DNA of 64,000 nt from Piezodorus guildinii (GCA_023052935.1 CM041292.1:35284639-35348638); one strand, 5' to 3'; positions 9,755 through 20,862 are shown, numbered from the stretch's first letter. The notes: generated by a model not told the origin, from the letters alone. Numbers and translations: made by a program.

Positions 9755-10635
9755 TTATCCCAAAAAAAAATCGGGTGCGTACTACACACAAATTTGGCAT
9801 ACCTTAGTTCTTAAAATCAATTAAAGAATTTTTAAGTACAGTTTGATAAGAAAATAAATTGTTAAAGAATTAATTACATTGAGTTTAAATAGAAACATGT
9901 TTTATCAAATCATCTATTATATTATTGTCTTCGAAAATCAGTTTTATTAGTTTTTCATTACTCTCCCTTAAAATTACAATTTCGATTATAAGATAATATT
10001 TTTTCTAAAACCTTTAGCTTTCCAACGGTATATTTTATAACTGTATTACTGTTTTTATGAACAAAAACACAAAAAATGTATTAATTTTTTTTTCTTCTTT
10101 AGTTGGTTATCGAATTCGTTCAAATTATGTATTTATCCGTTTTTATCAAGATGATATGGTTATTTTTTTATAATCTACAAAATTAAAGGTATTCTAGAGG
10201 AAGAAAATTCAAAAATTCTGATTTTAAGCCCTGTCAGACCATTTCAATCAGTTTGAAACTTACATGATATTGAAGCCCATTAAATTTTACATCGATATAG
10301 CGAGTTTAATCAAAATCGTTAGAGCCGATTTTGAGAAAGTCGTAAAAAGGGGCAAAATGCATGGTATAAAGTATCACTTCCGGTGAGTCGATTTTAGTTA
10401 AAATGTTGGAGTATCATCTAGGGCTTATAATTGTCTTTAATACGAAATTCCAGTTTCGTATGACTTTTCGTTTTCTTGCTAGCATTACCACAGGCACAGA
10501 CCTTTTTGTGGGACTTGATGGTCTATTTCCGTTGAAAACTGCAATTCGAAAATTTTGACGATAGCAATACTTCCCCTTACTATATATTTCATATATAGGC
10601 AAGTGAACGTAAAAACGCTGCAAATTAAAACCCGT
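9755..10635 (-). repeat. R1k dispersed repeat, inverted copy
   Basis: The left boundary has the family's terminal block (AAAATCGGGTGCG followed by ACACACAAATTTGG). The interior then reads, as the reverse complement of the 54-57 kb copies, through the GCTTTCCAACGGTATA block, the AAGCCCTGTCAGACC block, and on to the CGATTTTGAGAAAGTCG block and GCATGGTATAAAG. Termini of the family contain a GTAAGTGAAAG / CTTTCACTTAC inverted motif, suggesting a non-autonomous DNA transposon. Confidence 0.65.
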
Positions 10636-11565
10636 TTTTCTGGATCTAAAACTCCTCACATATATTTCTGAAACTTCAAAAATAACTGAGTTATGGGCGT
10701 ATTTTTGAGTAAAATTTCATAGTTTTCTTTTCTTCTTTTTTATAAATATTGTTTTATAGTTTGTTTTTTTTTTTTGTTGAAAACACTAATAATTTTTTCT
10801 CTATCTTGGAAAATATCGGAGTAACAAGCGCATCTATTAGCAAGATTTCAATTTTTTTTTTTTTTTTTTTTTACCGTGCTTTAATAATAATAATAATAGA
10901 CTTACCGAACCCGAAGGTTCGATGCCGATACCACCAAATTCTGTCTACACAGACTCGTCCAATGTTCACCATTCAAGCCTAAGCTCCCGAGATCAGCCTT
11001 AACGCAATCCTCCCATCGACGCTTCGGCCTACCTTTTGGACGTCTACCAATCGGATCAGCGAATACCAACTTTCTCGGAATCCGCTCCTCATTGAGCCCA
11101 ACAACTTTACTCGCCCATTTGAGTCTCCGCGACGCTAACAACTCAATTATATTCACAGGATACAAGTTCCGCAATTCCGCGTTGTGCAACCTTCTAAACT
11201 CCTCAGTGGCCTCATCTCTCTTCGGACCGTGCTTTAATTATTCTAAAACTCTATACATGTCATTCTGTATCTTCAAAAATAACTGAGTTATGGGAGTATT
11301 TATGAGTAAAATTTCGATGTTTTCTTTTCTTGTTTCTCGTTTTTATAATTATTCGTGGTTATTTGGTTGAAAACACTAATAATTTTTGTTTTCTATATCT
11401 TAGAAAATAACGGAGTTACAAGCCTATATATAGACAAGATTTCAATTTTTTTTTTTTTTTTCGTTTACCGCGCTTTACTGATACTAAAACTCTATACATG
11501 TTACTATATATTCAAAAATAATTGGCGTATTTATGGGTAAAATTTCAATTTTTTTTTTCTTGTTC
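10636..11565 (+). repeat. ~243-bp tandem repeat, about 2.4 units, interrupted by a LINE fragment
   Basis: Each unit starts with CTAAAACTCyAyACAT-like sequence (10,646; 11,243; 11,484), then TCAAAAATAACTGAG, then a TGAAAACACTAATAATTTTT block, and ends in a long T run followed by ACCG(T/C)GCTTTA. The spacing between units 2 and 3 is about 241 bp. Units 1 and 2 are about 246 bp apart once the 341-bp LINE insertion at 10,885-11,225 is removed. Confidence 0.8.
10885..11225 (-). pseudogene. LINE 3'-end fragment inserted with a 12-bp target duplication
   Basis: The minus-strand frame contains the C-terminal motif of a common insect non-LTR element: a RRLKWASKV block, then RIPRKLVFADP, then GRRPKGRPKRRWEDCVKADL. 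The 3' end is a (TTA)n-like tail seen as an ATAATAATA run at the left. ACCGTGCTTTAA flanks both sides (10,873-10,884 and 11,226-11,237), proving a single insertion event into the tandem repeat. The copy is 5'-truncated and noncoding now. Confidence 0.85.
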
Positions 11566-11900
11566 GATTACAAAGGTTCATTATTAAAAATAATAAACCG
11601 AGAAGGTAATGTCGAATTAATGGGATTTATAAAACAAAACAAAAAAAGGACCGTTTTTCTACCAAATATTTGTATTATTATTTCTTTGACATAAAATACA
11701 ATTAATACTCCAAATAGAGTTCATTGTTATCTACCGGCATTAGCCATCTGCTAGCCGATTGCTGGATCCCATGCTACAACAATTATTTTTTATGGCTGTT
11801 AAAGAACTCCTGGACTGCAATTTTAACTTCCACATAATTATCAAATTATTCACATAATTCAAATTATCCATTGAAGAAATTGTGCCATAGATCGAAACTA
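11566..11900. other. no gene seen
   Basis: AT-rich sequence without recognisable features except short homopolymer runs. Confidence 0.3.
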
Positions 11901-12410
11901 GTTATAACCTGATGCTAGGATACAGGCCTGCCCAGGTAGTGACATCTCAAGCTATTGGTCCAGAGAGAGATGATGAATGACCAAGCAACCCGTTCTGCTT
12001 CCTCACTAACACACTACCACACTACCTGCTACTACTTACCCAGCAGGTTGAAAGCGAGCGGTGGCGAAGTGCTGGAGCGTTCATTAGAGGAACCATTAGT
12101 GAGGTGGAGAGTAATCCCGGGCGATCGCCATCTAGCTCGGGGGAGCTTTATGTGGAAGGGATGAGGAGGGGAAAAAACTTATCTAAAGCTTTTTAATGGA
12201 GGCCCCGAGGGGAGCAATGATATTAAGTCGATTAAAAATCTAATTTATTCCGAGCCGCTGGAGTTTTTGTGTCAACTCCCTCTCGTGTCCGCAATGTCCC
12301 TTCACGGCAATTGTTTTATTAGGAACCGCATTTTTATCATAATAATACTCATTCTTCGCTTCTCCTCATCACTGAATATACCGGTCTTTCATCCACGAAG
12401 TTTAAAAACG
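11901..12410. other. GC-richer, apparently single-copy noncoding island
   Basis: The stretch has balanced composition, no match to other repeats here, and no convincing coding frame. It includes a CCCGGGCGATCGCC segment, a GCTCGGGGGAGC palindrome-like segment and a CCCGAGGGG run. Such islands in an otherwise AT-rich repeat landscape upstream of a developmental regulator are candidates for conserved cis-regulatory DNA, but this is inference. Confidence 0.35.
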
Positions 12411-12504
12411 TAAACATTTTTTGGGAAAACAATTTTTATTCATAAATATTAAATTTGTTCTCAATATTGACAATAATGCTTTTTGACCACGTTCATACAA
12501 TATT

Positions 12505-12625
12505 TAGAGAGAAAAAAATCGGGTGTGGGCAACAAACGACTTTGACTTACTGCGATTGTTAAAATCAATTATAGGACTGTTAAATAAAGTTATATTTTTA
12601 AGGAAATAAAAGATAAAAATAGTTT
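12505..12625 (-). repeat. terminal fragment of the R1k repeat
   Basis: AAAAAAATCGGGTGTGGGC, then a CAACAAACGACTTTGACTTA block and TTAAAATCAATT, matches the terminus of the inverted R1k copies at 9.76 and 59.94 kb. It is immediately followed by a SINE. Confidence 0.6.
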
Positions 12626-12631
12626 GTTTGT

Positions 12632-12915
12632 TTATTCGTTTAACGTCACTTTTATGCAACTATGGCTAATCGGACGATGCTACGGTAGGAGTCCTAAATT
12701 TTGCCTATTCAGGTTTTATTAGGATAGGGATCTTTAACGAGTACCTGACATCGCACAGGCTCGGGACCACCTTTTAACGTCCCCTCCTAAGGACGGCATA
12801 ACTAAGGATTTTTAACTCCCATTAAAAAATCCTAGGGCCACCCGCGGTTTTGAACCCGCGACCTTTGGCATAGAAAGCTGTTATGCTAGCTACTGCGCTA
12901 TGGGTGACTCCCACT
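12632..12915 (-). mobile_element. tRNA-derived SINE, family 1
   Basis: A near-full copy on the minus strand. The tail block (GTTTATTCGTTTAACGTCAC on the plus strand) is at the left, then the body with GGCTCGGGACCACC, and the tRNA-like head at the right with the B-box complement TTTTGAACCCGCGACC and TTATGCTAGCTACTGC. Confidence 0.8.
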
Positions 12916-13029
12916 TAAAATAGTTAATATAATTATATTTAGCTTCATTTGATTTCTTCGTTTTATTGTACATTAAATAATTTTAAAAAAACTGTACCTC
13001 TTTCAGTATCGGAATCAGTACTGTTTCTT

Positions 13030-13640
13030 AGTCAACGACCGTGCAAGGAGGTGATTAGGCCTAAATCACACTCAGGTTCCAGGTTTTTCCCCAATTTTGG
13101 GTACCCACTAGGGGTGGGCATAATCGAATGATCGTCATAATCGGATGATCGGACTTCGATGATTTAAATAATCGAATGATTTCATAATCGAATAATTGAA
13201 TGATTTATGTGCATCCTGAGAGACCATATCCCACAATTCTCGTCTCTATGGTGGCTGAGCCTAGGTGGAAATATGCATATCATTTATGTGATGAGCAAAA
13301 AAAAAAAATTCGTTCGATTATCCGAGCACCTTGTAATAATACCTCGAGTATCGTTAAACAATTCAGTTCGAAGGATAATTCGTTTCTCCAGACCGATTAA
13401 TCCGATAATCGATTAATTCTATGACGATTATCGGATCATTCGATTATGCCCACCCCTAGTACCCACTGCATAGAGGCTGGTTGGGTCCCAGGAAGGTCTC
13501 CATACCTCAAGGTCACTCTATTGCTGAAATAACAGAACAAAAAATTCTGCCTCAGCCGGGATTGGTACCTTGGGCCCGGAGAACAGTAAGCTAGTGCTCT
13601 ATTCACTAGGCCACGACGCTCCCCATTAAATAAAATAACA
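13030..13640 (-). mobile_element. tRNA-derived SINE, family 2, split by a hAT MITE
   Basis: The tRNA-like head is at the right (13,560-13,630, minus strand: GGGGAGCGTCGTGGCCTAG, B-box-like GGTACCAATCCC). The body continues leftward to about 13,470 and resumes at 13,100-13,030 after the inserted hAT element. Removing the insertion and one copy of its 8-bp duplication restores a body collinear with copies at 27.8 and 49.1 kb. Confidence 0.75.
13109..13458. mobile_element. hAT-type MITE (350 bp) with an 8-bp target-site duplication
   Basis: The terminal inverted repeats begin TAGGGGTGGGCATAATCG and end with the exact complement. GTACCCAC flanks both sides (13,101-13,108 and 13,459-13,466). An 8-bp duplication and the TAGGGGTGGGC terminus are hallmarks of the hAT superfamily. 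The interior is made of degenerate repeats of ATAATCGAATGATT-like units and has no transposase, so it depends on an autonomous relative. Confidence 0.92.
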
Positions 13641-13794
13641 ATATTCAATTGTTATGTTCAATAATCACCTACGTTAATGCCCTATTCGTCACTTCACACT
13701 AGCTTCACCAGCTGTGTATATATGATAACATTTTTTTCTCAATCCAACAATATATTGTATCTATACTATTATTCTTATACTTAGAGAAAAAAAA

Positions 13795-14038
13795 AATCTA
13801 AAATATATTTTGCTCTTCTCTGCTTTATTTGGTGCTCAAATTCGTTCAACTTGGATATTTAGCCGTTTTTTATCAATACTAATAATGTTCTATGTTTATG
13901 TTAATGTCAATGATATGTCAAAATAAAGCAAGTTCAATTAAAATCGTTGGAGTCGTTTTTGAGAAAATCGAAAAATATGCTAAATGCATGATATAAAGTG
14001 GCTCTTCTGGTGTGCCAATTTTGATTCATAAGTTGTTG
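13795..14038 (-). repeat. R1k repeat fragment, inverted
   Basis: It contains the TTCGTTCAACTTGGATATTTA block, the TTTTGAGAAAATCG block and GCATGATATAAAGTGGC in the order of other inverted R1k copies. It is cut off by the mariner derivative that starts at 14,041. Confidence 0.6.
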
Positions 14039-14040
14039 TA

Positions 14041-14660
14041 TTGGGTTGTTCCACATAAAATGTCCGTTTTTATAGTTTCTGAAATACATGAAGGATTTTG
14101 CAGGTCTCTGTTGTTTTCTTCCGAATGTTTACATATTTAAAGTAAACAGTTACTAATCCTCTAACTTTGTATCATAAATATTAGCTTCCCAATCAATTAC
14201 CAACTTTTTAGTATACCTCCAAATATGAACATGGAAACACGCGATTTTCGAGTAATATTTTTGTACGAGTTTAAACTCGGCCATTCAGGACGGAGGGCAA
14301 GTTTTCCAAGTCGGTATCCCCAGCTGAAAACTTAGCAAACCAACGGCGAATGGTCCGTTCATTAACACTCCCTTCCCAAAACGCCTTGCAAATATTTCTA
14401 GCGGCCTCAGCTGCTAAATGGCCGAGTTTAAACTCGTACAAAAATATTACTCGAAATCGCGTGTTTCCATGTTCATATTTGGAGGTATACTAAAAAGTGG
14501 GTAATTGATTGGGAAGCTAATGTTTATAATGCAAAGGTAGAGGATTAGTAACTGTTTACTTTAAATATGTAAACATTCGAAAGGAAAGGACAGAGACCTG
14601 CAAAGTCCTTTATGTATTTCAGAAACTATAAAAACGGACATTTCATGTGAAACAAGCCAA
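14041..14660. mobile_element. palindromic mariner derivative
   Basis: Both ends are mariner termini (TTGGGTTGTTCCACATAAAA on the left, its near-complement on the right) flanked by TA. Both arms (14,041-14,290 and 14,425-14,660) contain the same 5' portion of a mariner gene in opposite orientation: the translation RDFRVIFLYEFKLGH can be read on the plus strand, and the corresponding start on the minus strand. The minus-strand arm continues through the centre as AAEAARNI and RTIRRWFAKF, the DNA-binding helix-turn-helix of mariner transposase. The element is therefore two 5' ends joined head to head, with no catalytic domain. Confidence 0.85.
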
Positions 14661-14662
14661 TA

Positions 14663-15245
14663 GATGGGGACTAACAACACACCCTGATCCCTGTCAAGTT
14701 CGCTAGTGCTTGTGGACGGATTCGACACAAAAGCTTCCTGCAGAACCTCATTAATATCCATTAATTCTGCCTTTAGTCCTACTCGATATTTAATGTACGT
14801 TTTATTACGTTTAATCGATTATTATCTATTTATTTTTTATTTAAGAACTATCAAGATATAATTTAATTCATTTTTAAAAATTCAAATGAGATAGAGCGTT
14901 ACAGTAAAAGAATGGTTGGAGTTGAGTATAAGCAAAGATATAAAAAATGCAATTTACAAAACTGCAGGCGTTTATTTTTGGTATATTTTTTATTATGAGG
15001 AGTATCGACGATTTCAAGTAAAGATTGCACTGCAATAATTAGATTCAATTACATGGACACTGTTTCGTAGATATACCAGATCTTATCTGTTTAAAAGGCA
15101 TATGCGGATAATTATTAAGAGTTAATGTAGCATACAATGACGTTAGTTCACGGCTATAGAAGATGACGTAGAAATGTAGTACGTGAGCTACAAATCAATT
15201 CTATACATTTGTAGCAGAATACTATTATATATGTATTCAATACTA
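14663..15245. other. no gene seen
   Basis: Mostly AT-rich sequence with no repeat or frame that I can assign. Confidence 0.3.
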
Positions 15246-15249
15246 TTAT

Positions 15250-15492
15250 GTATAAGGTCACGGTTTTAAACCCGCAGGTGGTACTAAGTTTTAATAGTGA
15301 GAGTAAAAATTCCTTAGTTATGCCATCCCTCAGAGGGGACCTTAAAACGTGGTCCCGAGCCTGTGCGATGTCAGGTACTCGTTAAAGACACCTATCCTAA
15401 TAAAACCTGGATAGGCAAAATTTAGTACTCCAAAAGTAGCATCTTCCGATTAGCCACAGTAGCATAAAGTGACGTTAAATTAATAAAAAACC
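15250..15492 (+). mobile_element. tRNA-derived SINE, family 1 (5'-truncated)
   Basis: It begins inside the tRNA-like head (GGTCACGGTTTTAAACCC), continues through the conserved body (GTGGTCCCGAGCCTG, CCTGGATAGGCAAA) and ends with AAGTGACGTTAAATTAATAA. Confidence 0.75.
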
Positions 15493-15549
15493 ATACTATC
15501 ATGTATAATTTATAAAAATATTGGGTTGTCAAGTAAACAATGCAATGGA

Positions 15550-16620
15550 TTATAGTTTTAAATTTTCTTTTTTTAAATATATTTTTATTGAAATTTACAA
15601 CTGTACAAAAAATACATCAAGTAAATTTGCTGAAATGTTATAACACATGAAATAAACATGAAGAGAAACTGCCCATTGGCAACACTCTTTGGTAGTGAGT
15701 CTAAACAAGAAGGTCTCGAGGCCATCTTCTTTTCAGACGCCTTGGATGAATATCAGGAATTGAAGTGGAAGCAAGGATTGAAACTAAGGATTAGAGTGGG
15801 AGTGGAGTTTTTCATGGAAGGTGTGATACCTGGTACGGGCCAAATCAGCAACATATGGAACATTAATACATCCGTAGGTCCAGATAGGCCTTATGATGGT
15901 CAGGTAAATGAGTCTTTTGTAGTTAAGTGAAAGGTTAAAGCGTCTGTCTAATAAATGCTGGAGTAGCCGAAATCGTCGTGCAGTTTCTTGTCTTTTTAGT
16001 CTTGTTTGCGGATTCCATGTAAGGCGTTTGTCAAGCAGAAGTTCTAAATAGCGGATCTGTTCAACCGTGACAAGCGGAATATCATTAAAGGGCACTGTAG
16101 GGCAGGATGTCATAGGCGAAGGGTAAATGTATTTGTTGGGATTTATTGGAATTGATTTTAATTCTCCAATTCTGACACCATACCTCCAGGTCTTTGATGT
16201 GGGATTGGAGAGTTTGAGAGGCAATAGTAGGATCGTTATTAACCGATAATACGCAAGTGTCATCGGCATAGGTAAAAGGAATGTGGTAGGATGGGTTGGG
16301 ATATCAGCTGTATAGACTGTGAAAAGAATGGGTTCGAGGATAATGCCCCAGCAGTTGGGTGAAAAGAGATGAATTGGAACTACTGTGGTTTATTTTGAAG
16401 GATCTGTCAGAGAGGTAGGACTGGATGATTAGGAAGTATGTAGGAGGAAGGAATTTACGGAGTTTGTACAACAGTTCCGGGCCAGAATCGGTCAAAGGCC
16501 TGTTCAACGTCGAGAAAGGCTCCAGTGCAGTACAATCCGCGCTCCAATGCAGCAGACTACATCCACCTACACGGTGACATTGCTGGATGGTGGAGTGGGA
16601 AGTTAGTTTTAAAATAAAAA
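15550..16620 (-). pseudogene. jockey-type LINE 3' remnant (reverse transcriptase end and tail)
   Basis: The 3' tail is at the left (T-rich run near 15,568, then the family's TTTACAACTGTAC block). On the minus strand the ORF2 end reads RRLKRRWPRDLLV then stop near 15,700-15,740. Further upstream are LLLDKRLTWNPQTRLKRQE and RPIWTYG, the segment after the RT domain, in the 15,784-16,269 frame. More decayed RT pieces (LLYKLRKFLPP, SYLSDRSFK) lie at 16,304-16,507. Frameshifts and stops make it non-functional. It is related to, but clearly older than, the copy at 0.7-5.2 kb. Confidence 0.85.
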
Positions 16621-16624
16621 GATT

Positions 16625-17925
16625 AATTCATGTTTTTATTAATCAAAATAGTATCTATCAATTGCAATAAATTTGTGCCAACATGTATCCAGTTTATATA
16701 CCCTCTAAATAGAATTGGGAATCCTTAGAATTTATAAATTCAGGAAATCTATTTTTATAGTCTCTTTGATCAATAAATTGTGTGCTTCTCCCTTAGAGCA
16801 ACCACTGTCAAAAGATCTGTTCTTATTGTAGACTATACACTTTCCATCACAAGTTACAATTCTGGAAAGCAATGGATCATTATTGTTTTCGGCTAAGAAA
16901 AGATGCACAATTTTTCGTATCCTTACCTTTCCACGGTTTAAAGTAGATCGAGGCCATTTTATATTGAGTTTTACCTTGCCAAGTCCTAGGAGACACGTGT
17001 TCGATTTCCTACATAGTATTCAACAAAAGTCCCATCAAAGTCAAGAAAGTCCTTTCCGACCTTCTTTGTCTTCCAGGCTGAAATATATATCTAGAATAAT
17101 TTTCCTTTTTTTTTTTATTCACACACAATATCGCCCTGGGCTCTCACCTTCATGAATGTTCCTTACCGTTTGTGACTCGTTCCGGACGAGTTTAACCAAT
17201 AAAATTAAATATATTAAAATATTAAGGAAAAGTATAGAATGAATTACTTCCAAGCAGCGAAGTCCTATAGAAGTAAGAAAACATTTTCTTTTGAAGGAGG
17301 ATCAACAAATGTTGACATTCATGCAAATGAATAATCCACCAAACATAAAAAAAAAAAAAAAAATCTTGCTTTATTTTTCCAACAACCTATATAAATATTT
17401 CATTAATTATTTTTAGAAATACTGAAGTGAGTTTAAAGTTTATTAAATAGAAAGTGTTTATATTTGCTTGGAATGTTTAGTTTATGAAAAAAAAAAACTT
17501 ACAATCCTTCATGTTGTGAGAGTTATTACAGACATGGCGCAATGTGACATATTAATTTTCAGTCAATACTCACAAGTGCGATAATTACTGACTGGCATCG
17601 AGATTGTAAAGAGGAATAACTTTGAGATTACGATTTGCGTAATTAGATGTTTCAATTTCATCATTTTCGTGTTTGTTTTACTGGAGAAATAGGTTCAACT
17701 GAACTGTAATTATGGGTAAATCATTTCTGCTAATTATTACAAAACCTATTTGTCATCAGCAGCCGTATTATTTTCATAAATCAGCAATACATTTGCACAA
17801 AGTAAGAACAACAACAACATGGTAGAGGGACTCAATGACATTTTATAGGGTTGGGTCATCACTCCCTACACCTATTTTTGTGAGTAGCGATCAATTGGCT
17901 GACGGCTCCCACACACCCGAGGGAG
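16625..17925. other. no gene seen; AT-rich
   Basis: No supported gene. There are several A or T runs (17,347-17,363; 17,487-17,498) and no repeat that I could match elsewhere in the window. Confidence 0.3.
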
Positions 17926-17929
17926 GTTG

Positions 17930-18015
17930 TGACTGAATCCCCATTTCATTGAATGCTTGAAATAGTCCTCATGGGACTAGGATTCGAACTCAAACCTTTA
18001 GCGTGGTAGGCCATA
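17930..18015 (-). mobile_element. tRNA-derived SINE-like head (family 3)
   Basis: On the minus strand: TGGCCTACCACGCTAAAGG, then the B-box-like GAGTTCGAATCC. It is similar to the fragment at 5,450-5,645. Confidence 0.45.
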
Positions 18016-18339
18016 TATATTTTTTAAACTGAAAAACATCAATTTTAATTATTTTTCTGCTGCTATTCAATAATATATTACAGTTTACGAAAATATCAAT
18101 AATGCGATAATAAGTCCGGAGGTTTATGTTTCACTTTCAACTTTTTTATTTTTTTTAATCTAATTTTAAGGTAGTGAAGCTATGATTGGCTGGGTGGGGA
18201 GGATAATAAAAAAATATAATAATATATACACATATTATGGAAAACTTGCTCAATCATCTCCTGGTAAACTTCCAGTGAATGGGTTTAGGGTTATCTAATA
18301 TAAAAAAAAGTATCTATCTAATATAATAAAACTTTCCAA

Positions 18340-18595
18340 TTGCTTTATTCTCATTTTAGTTTCATAGTTTCAATCCTTTCTTCATTTTAATTCCGGATAA
18401 TCCTCCGAGGCACCTGAAAGGGAGATGGCCCTGGAATCTTCTAGTTTAGAATATTTTTAGAGTACTTCCAATGGGAAGCTTCTCTACATGTATATCATGT
18501 CATTGTATTATATAATTATCACATTTACTTGATGTATTTTTTTTTTGTTATTACAGTTGTGAATATCAATAAAATGTTTAAAAAAAAAAAAATTT
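18340..18595 (+). pseudogene. jockey-type LINE 3' end (plus strand)
   Basis: This is the reverse-oriented equivalent of the 3' tail at 15.55 kb: the decayed ORF2 end (GAGGCACCTGAAAGGGAGAT), then TTCCAATGGGAAGC, TACTTGATGTATTTTTTT, CAGTTGTGAATATCAATAAA, and a poly-A run at 18,579-18,592. Confidence 0.75.
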
Positions 18596-18779
18596 CTTTG
18601 AAAGAAATCTCCTTATAAATTTGGTCTCAAATTCTATATAAAGTTTTGCATAAGTCACTGCGAAAATATACCAGAGAAAATTTGAAGTGTATGCTTTCAG
18701 AGCAGAATAGGCATTGATATTTTCACTTTTGTTATTAGTTCGGTTCAAGATAGGCCATCGCAGATAAGATCCTGATAAA

Positions 18780-19135
18780 AGAACTTTTTTGTAGTGACAA
18801 AGGCCAACGTATTCCCAAGGCCCAGGGCCGTTGACACCCCGACGTTTCGGGAACGGCGCGGTTGTCATCTTCCAGTGAGGGAGGACCCTGTTTATACTTG
18901 CCATTTGCATATCGTAGATCGCTGGGAGAGGCCTGGCGTGCCCGCGATAAGGCTATCAGCTCGCGTGTCCCCCGCTATGAAATCATAGCCCACACGAGCC
19001 GGCACCGCCTCCCACCGCCTGCTCCGCCACCACCCCGTCCTCCCTATCGGGGGTGGCACAGGACAGCCATCGGTCGCTCTGGGGTATGCTGGCTCTTCTG
19101 GGGTAGGGCTCCAAGACGAGTATTTATTTCATAAT
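18780..19135. repeat. GC-rich patch with a hammerhead-like motif on the minus strand
   Basis: This is one of the most GC-rich stretches in the window. Near 18,838-18,885 the minus strand contains an AAGATGACAACCGCGCC hairpin region followed by CGAAACGTCGGGG, resembling the CTGATGA-stem-CGAAAC-GTCGG motif of the fold-back elements at 44-60 kb. Downstream (18,900-19,100) is CG-rich, with CCGCCTCC/CCACCACCCC runs and no match to other repeats. A 90-codon frame crosses it but looks like composition, not a protein. Confidence 0.4.
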
Positions 19136-19429
19136 GCTATGGCTCACATTTTGCCAAGTCTTCGGAAGTAAGAGCTTAGGTGAATTATCCCTTAAAGAAA
19201 TCTCACTTATTTGGTGGGTTCAGAAAATAAGAAATCTGTAAGATGTATAAACGTGTGGAATTCTTATAAATAAATGGAAAATAAAAAAATTGATGTTGGC
19301 CGACGTTATAATGCCTTAGCCTCCTCACCTGCTTCCCTAACATTATTGGAAATATACTGTGAGAAATGGAATCTCAAATGAACCTCGAAAAGAAATTATG
19401 GTGTGCAGGAAAAGAAGAGGAAGATTTAA

Positions 19430-19580
19430 GAAAAAATCTGGTGCGCGCAACACACGACTTTCACTTACCACAATTATTTATAGCAATTCAAGAATTCTTA
19501 AACAAATTTATTAACGAAAGTAAATTGTTAAAGTACAACTGTAGCATCGCCCAATTAGCCATAGTAGCATAAAGTGACGT
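19430..19580 (-). repeat. R1k terminal fragment followed by a SINE family 1 tail
   Basis: AAAAATCTGGTGCGCGCAAC then ACACGACTTTCACTTACC is the terminus of the R1k family in inverted orientation. From about 19,543, CTGTAGCATCGCCCAATTAG then ATAAAGTGACG is the plus-strand 3' tail of SINE family 1. Confidence 0.6.
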
Positions 19581-20570
19581 ATCCACGTGTTTACATTTTA
19601 CTATTCGTAATCCTATAAAGTCTTTTCAACCATAGCTAATATTACATTGTTTTCTCATCTTCTTTATTTTTTTTTTTAAATACAGCAAATGGTTGATGTT
19701 TAATTATTTCAAATAAACAAAATTAAAGACGCTTATAGTGCAATCATATTCAAAATTAGACATTTGAATCAAGCTATTGAGGCTACTGGAATAAGGCCTA
19801 GTTTATATTGAACATCGGTTGATTGTACATTGAAAAAAGGAGTGTTATCAAAATAGTTTCTAAATCGTGAAATTTATAAACATTTTAGTTTAATGTCTTT
19901 TTTATATGGCACATTCCGATAAATATTGTAAAAACGTTGCCATAACATCCCACGCATATAAATAACTTAACTATTTAATTTCAGTTCACATAATACTTCG
20001 TTTTTAAGGTGATAGCTCACATACCATATAATCTATCCAATCTTTTACACTATAAATTTGAATAAGCTTTTGGTTAGGTTAAAATTACGTGATATTTTTT
20101 AGTTTAACTGAGATCGTACACACATTTTTCCTAAATAATTAACTGATTATTATATTTTATACAACTTTTATAAATATTAATATATTTTTTTTTTTAATAC
20201 GGTAAGACTTATATTGGTCCTGATATTATACTAACTGATATTATACAGCCTTGTCAAAGTAACCAGGTGGACACTACCTCCCGGTTTTTATCTATAACTG
20301 TTGTTTATCTCGTAATCGTAACGTAACGGTTCCTTTGAAATAACAGCCTGTTAGAAAGTGTCTTTCCGAAACTAACTTATTTCCCAACGACTTTATAAAT
20401 TATTCTGTTCAAATTATAGAACATTTTTATATTTTTAATAAAAAGTTCTGAACTGAATTTTATTTGAAAATGTCAATCATTGGCCTTCGATCAATAAGTA
20501 GGCTTTTCAAAAAACAATTTGAACGTTGGAAATCTCTACAAAAGTAAATTTATTTTTTGTTTGATTATTA
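19581..20570. other. no gene seen; AT-rich
   Basis: AT-rich sequence with no supported gene or repeat. It holds a few homopolymer runs. Confidence 0.3.
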
Positions 20571-20574
20571 ATAA

Positions 20575-20862
20575 CTAGCAGTTGCCCTCCACTTCGTCTG
20601 CGTCAATTTCTGTTATTATAATCGCGATTATTGAAATAGTTTAAAAGAATATATTTTAAAGTACTTCTGGGTAAATGATATTTTTAGTTTTTTCTTGTGG
20701 AAGAAGAATATACTGATTTTCTCCGCAACCCGATCTTGACAACGCGACATATGGATGGCCGTGTGAAAAGCAGTCTTGACGTAAATCGATTCCTACGAGT
20801 TTAAATGTTTGCCCCAGTGATTTTTAAAGGAGGATAGGGCGAAATGAATAATAGCCGGGAAC
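20575..20862 (-). pseudogene. Helitron helicase C-terminus and 3' terminus
   Basis: On the minus strand the translation reads [31 protein letters not shown] and a [11 protein letters not shown] end followed by a stop. This is the conserved C-terminal helicase segment of Helitron Rep/Hel proteins. A frameshift separates it from the preceding FALSS-like segment. Downstream the minus strand ends in GGGCAACTGCTAG followed by T, matching the CTRR-T terminus at which Helitrons end. The upstream part is missing and abuts the gypsy LTR candidate, so only a tail of the element survives. Confidence 0.75.

Noticed and set aside
18862..19134. 90-codon proline/arginine-rich frame
   Set aside because: Explained by the local GC-rich composition and overlaps a repeat-like motif; no protein similarity recognised.
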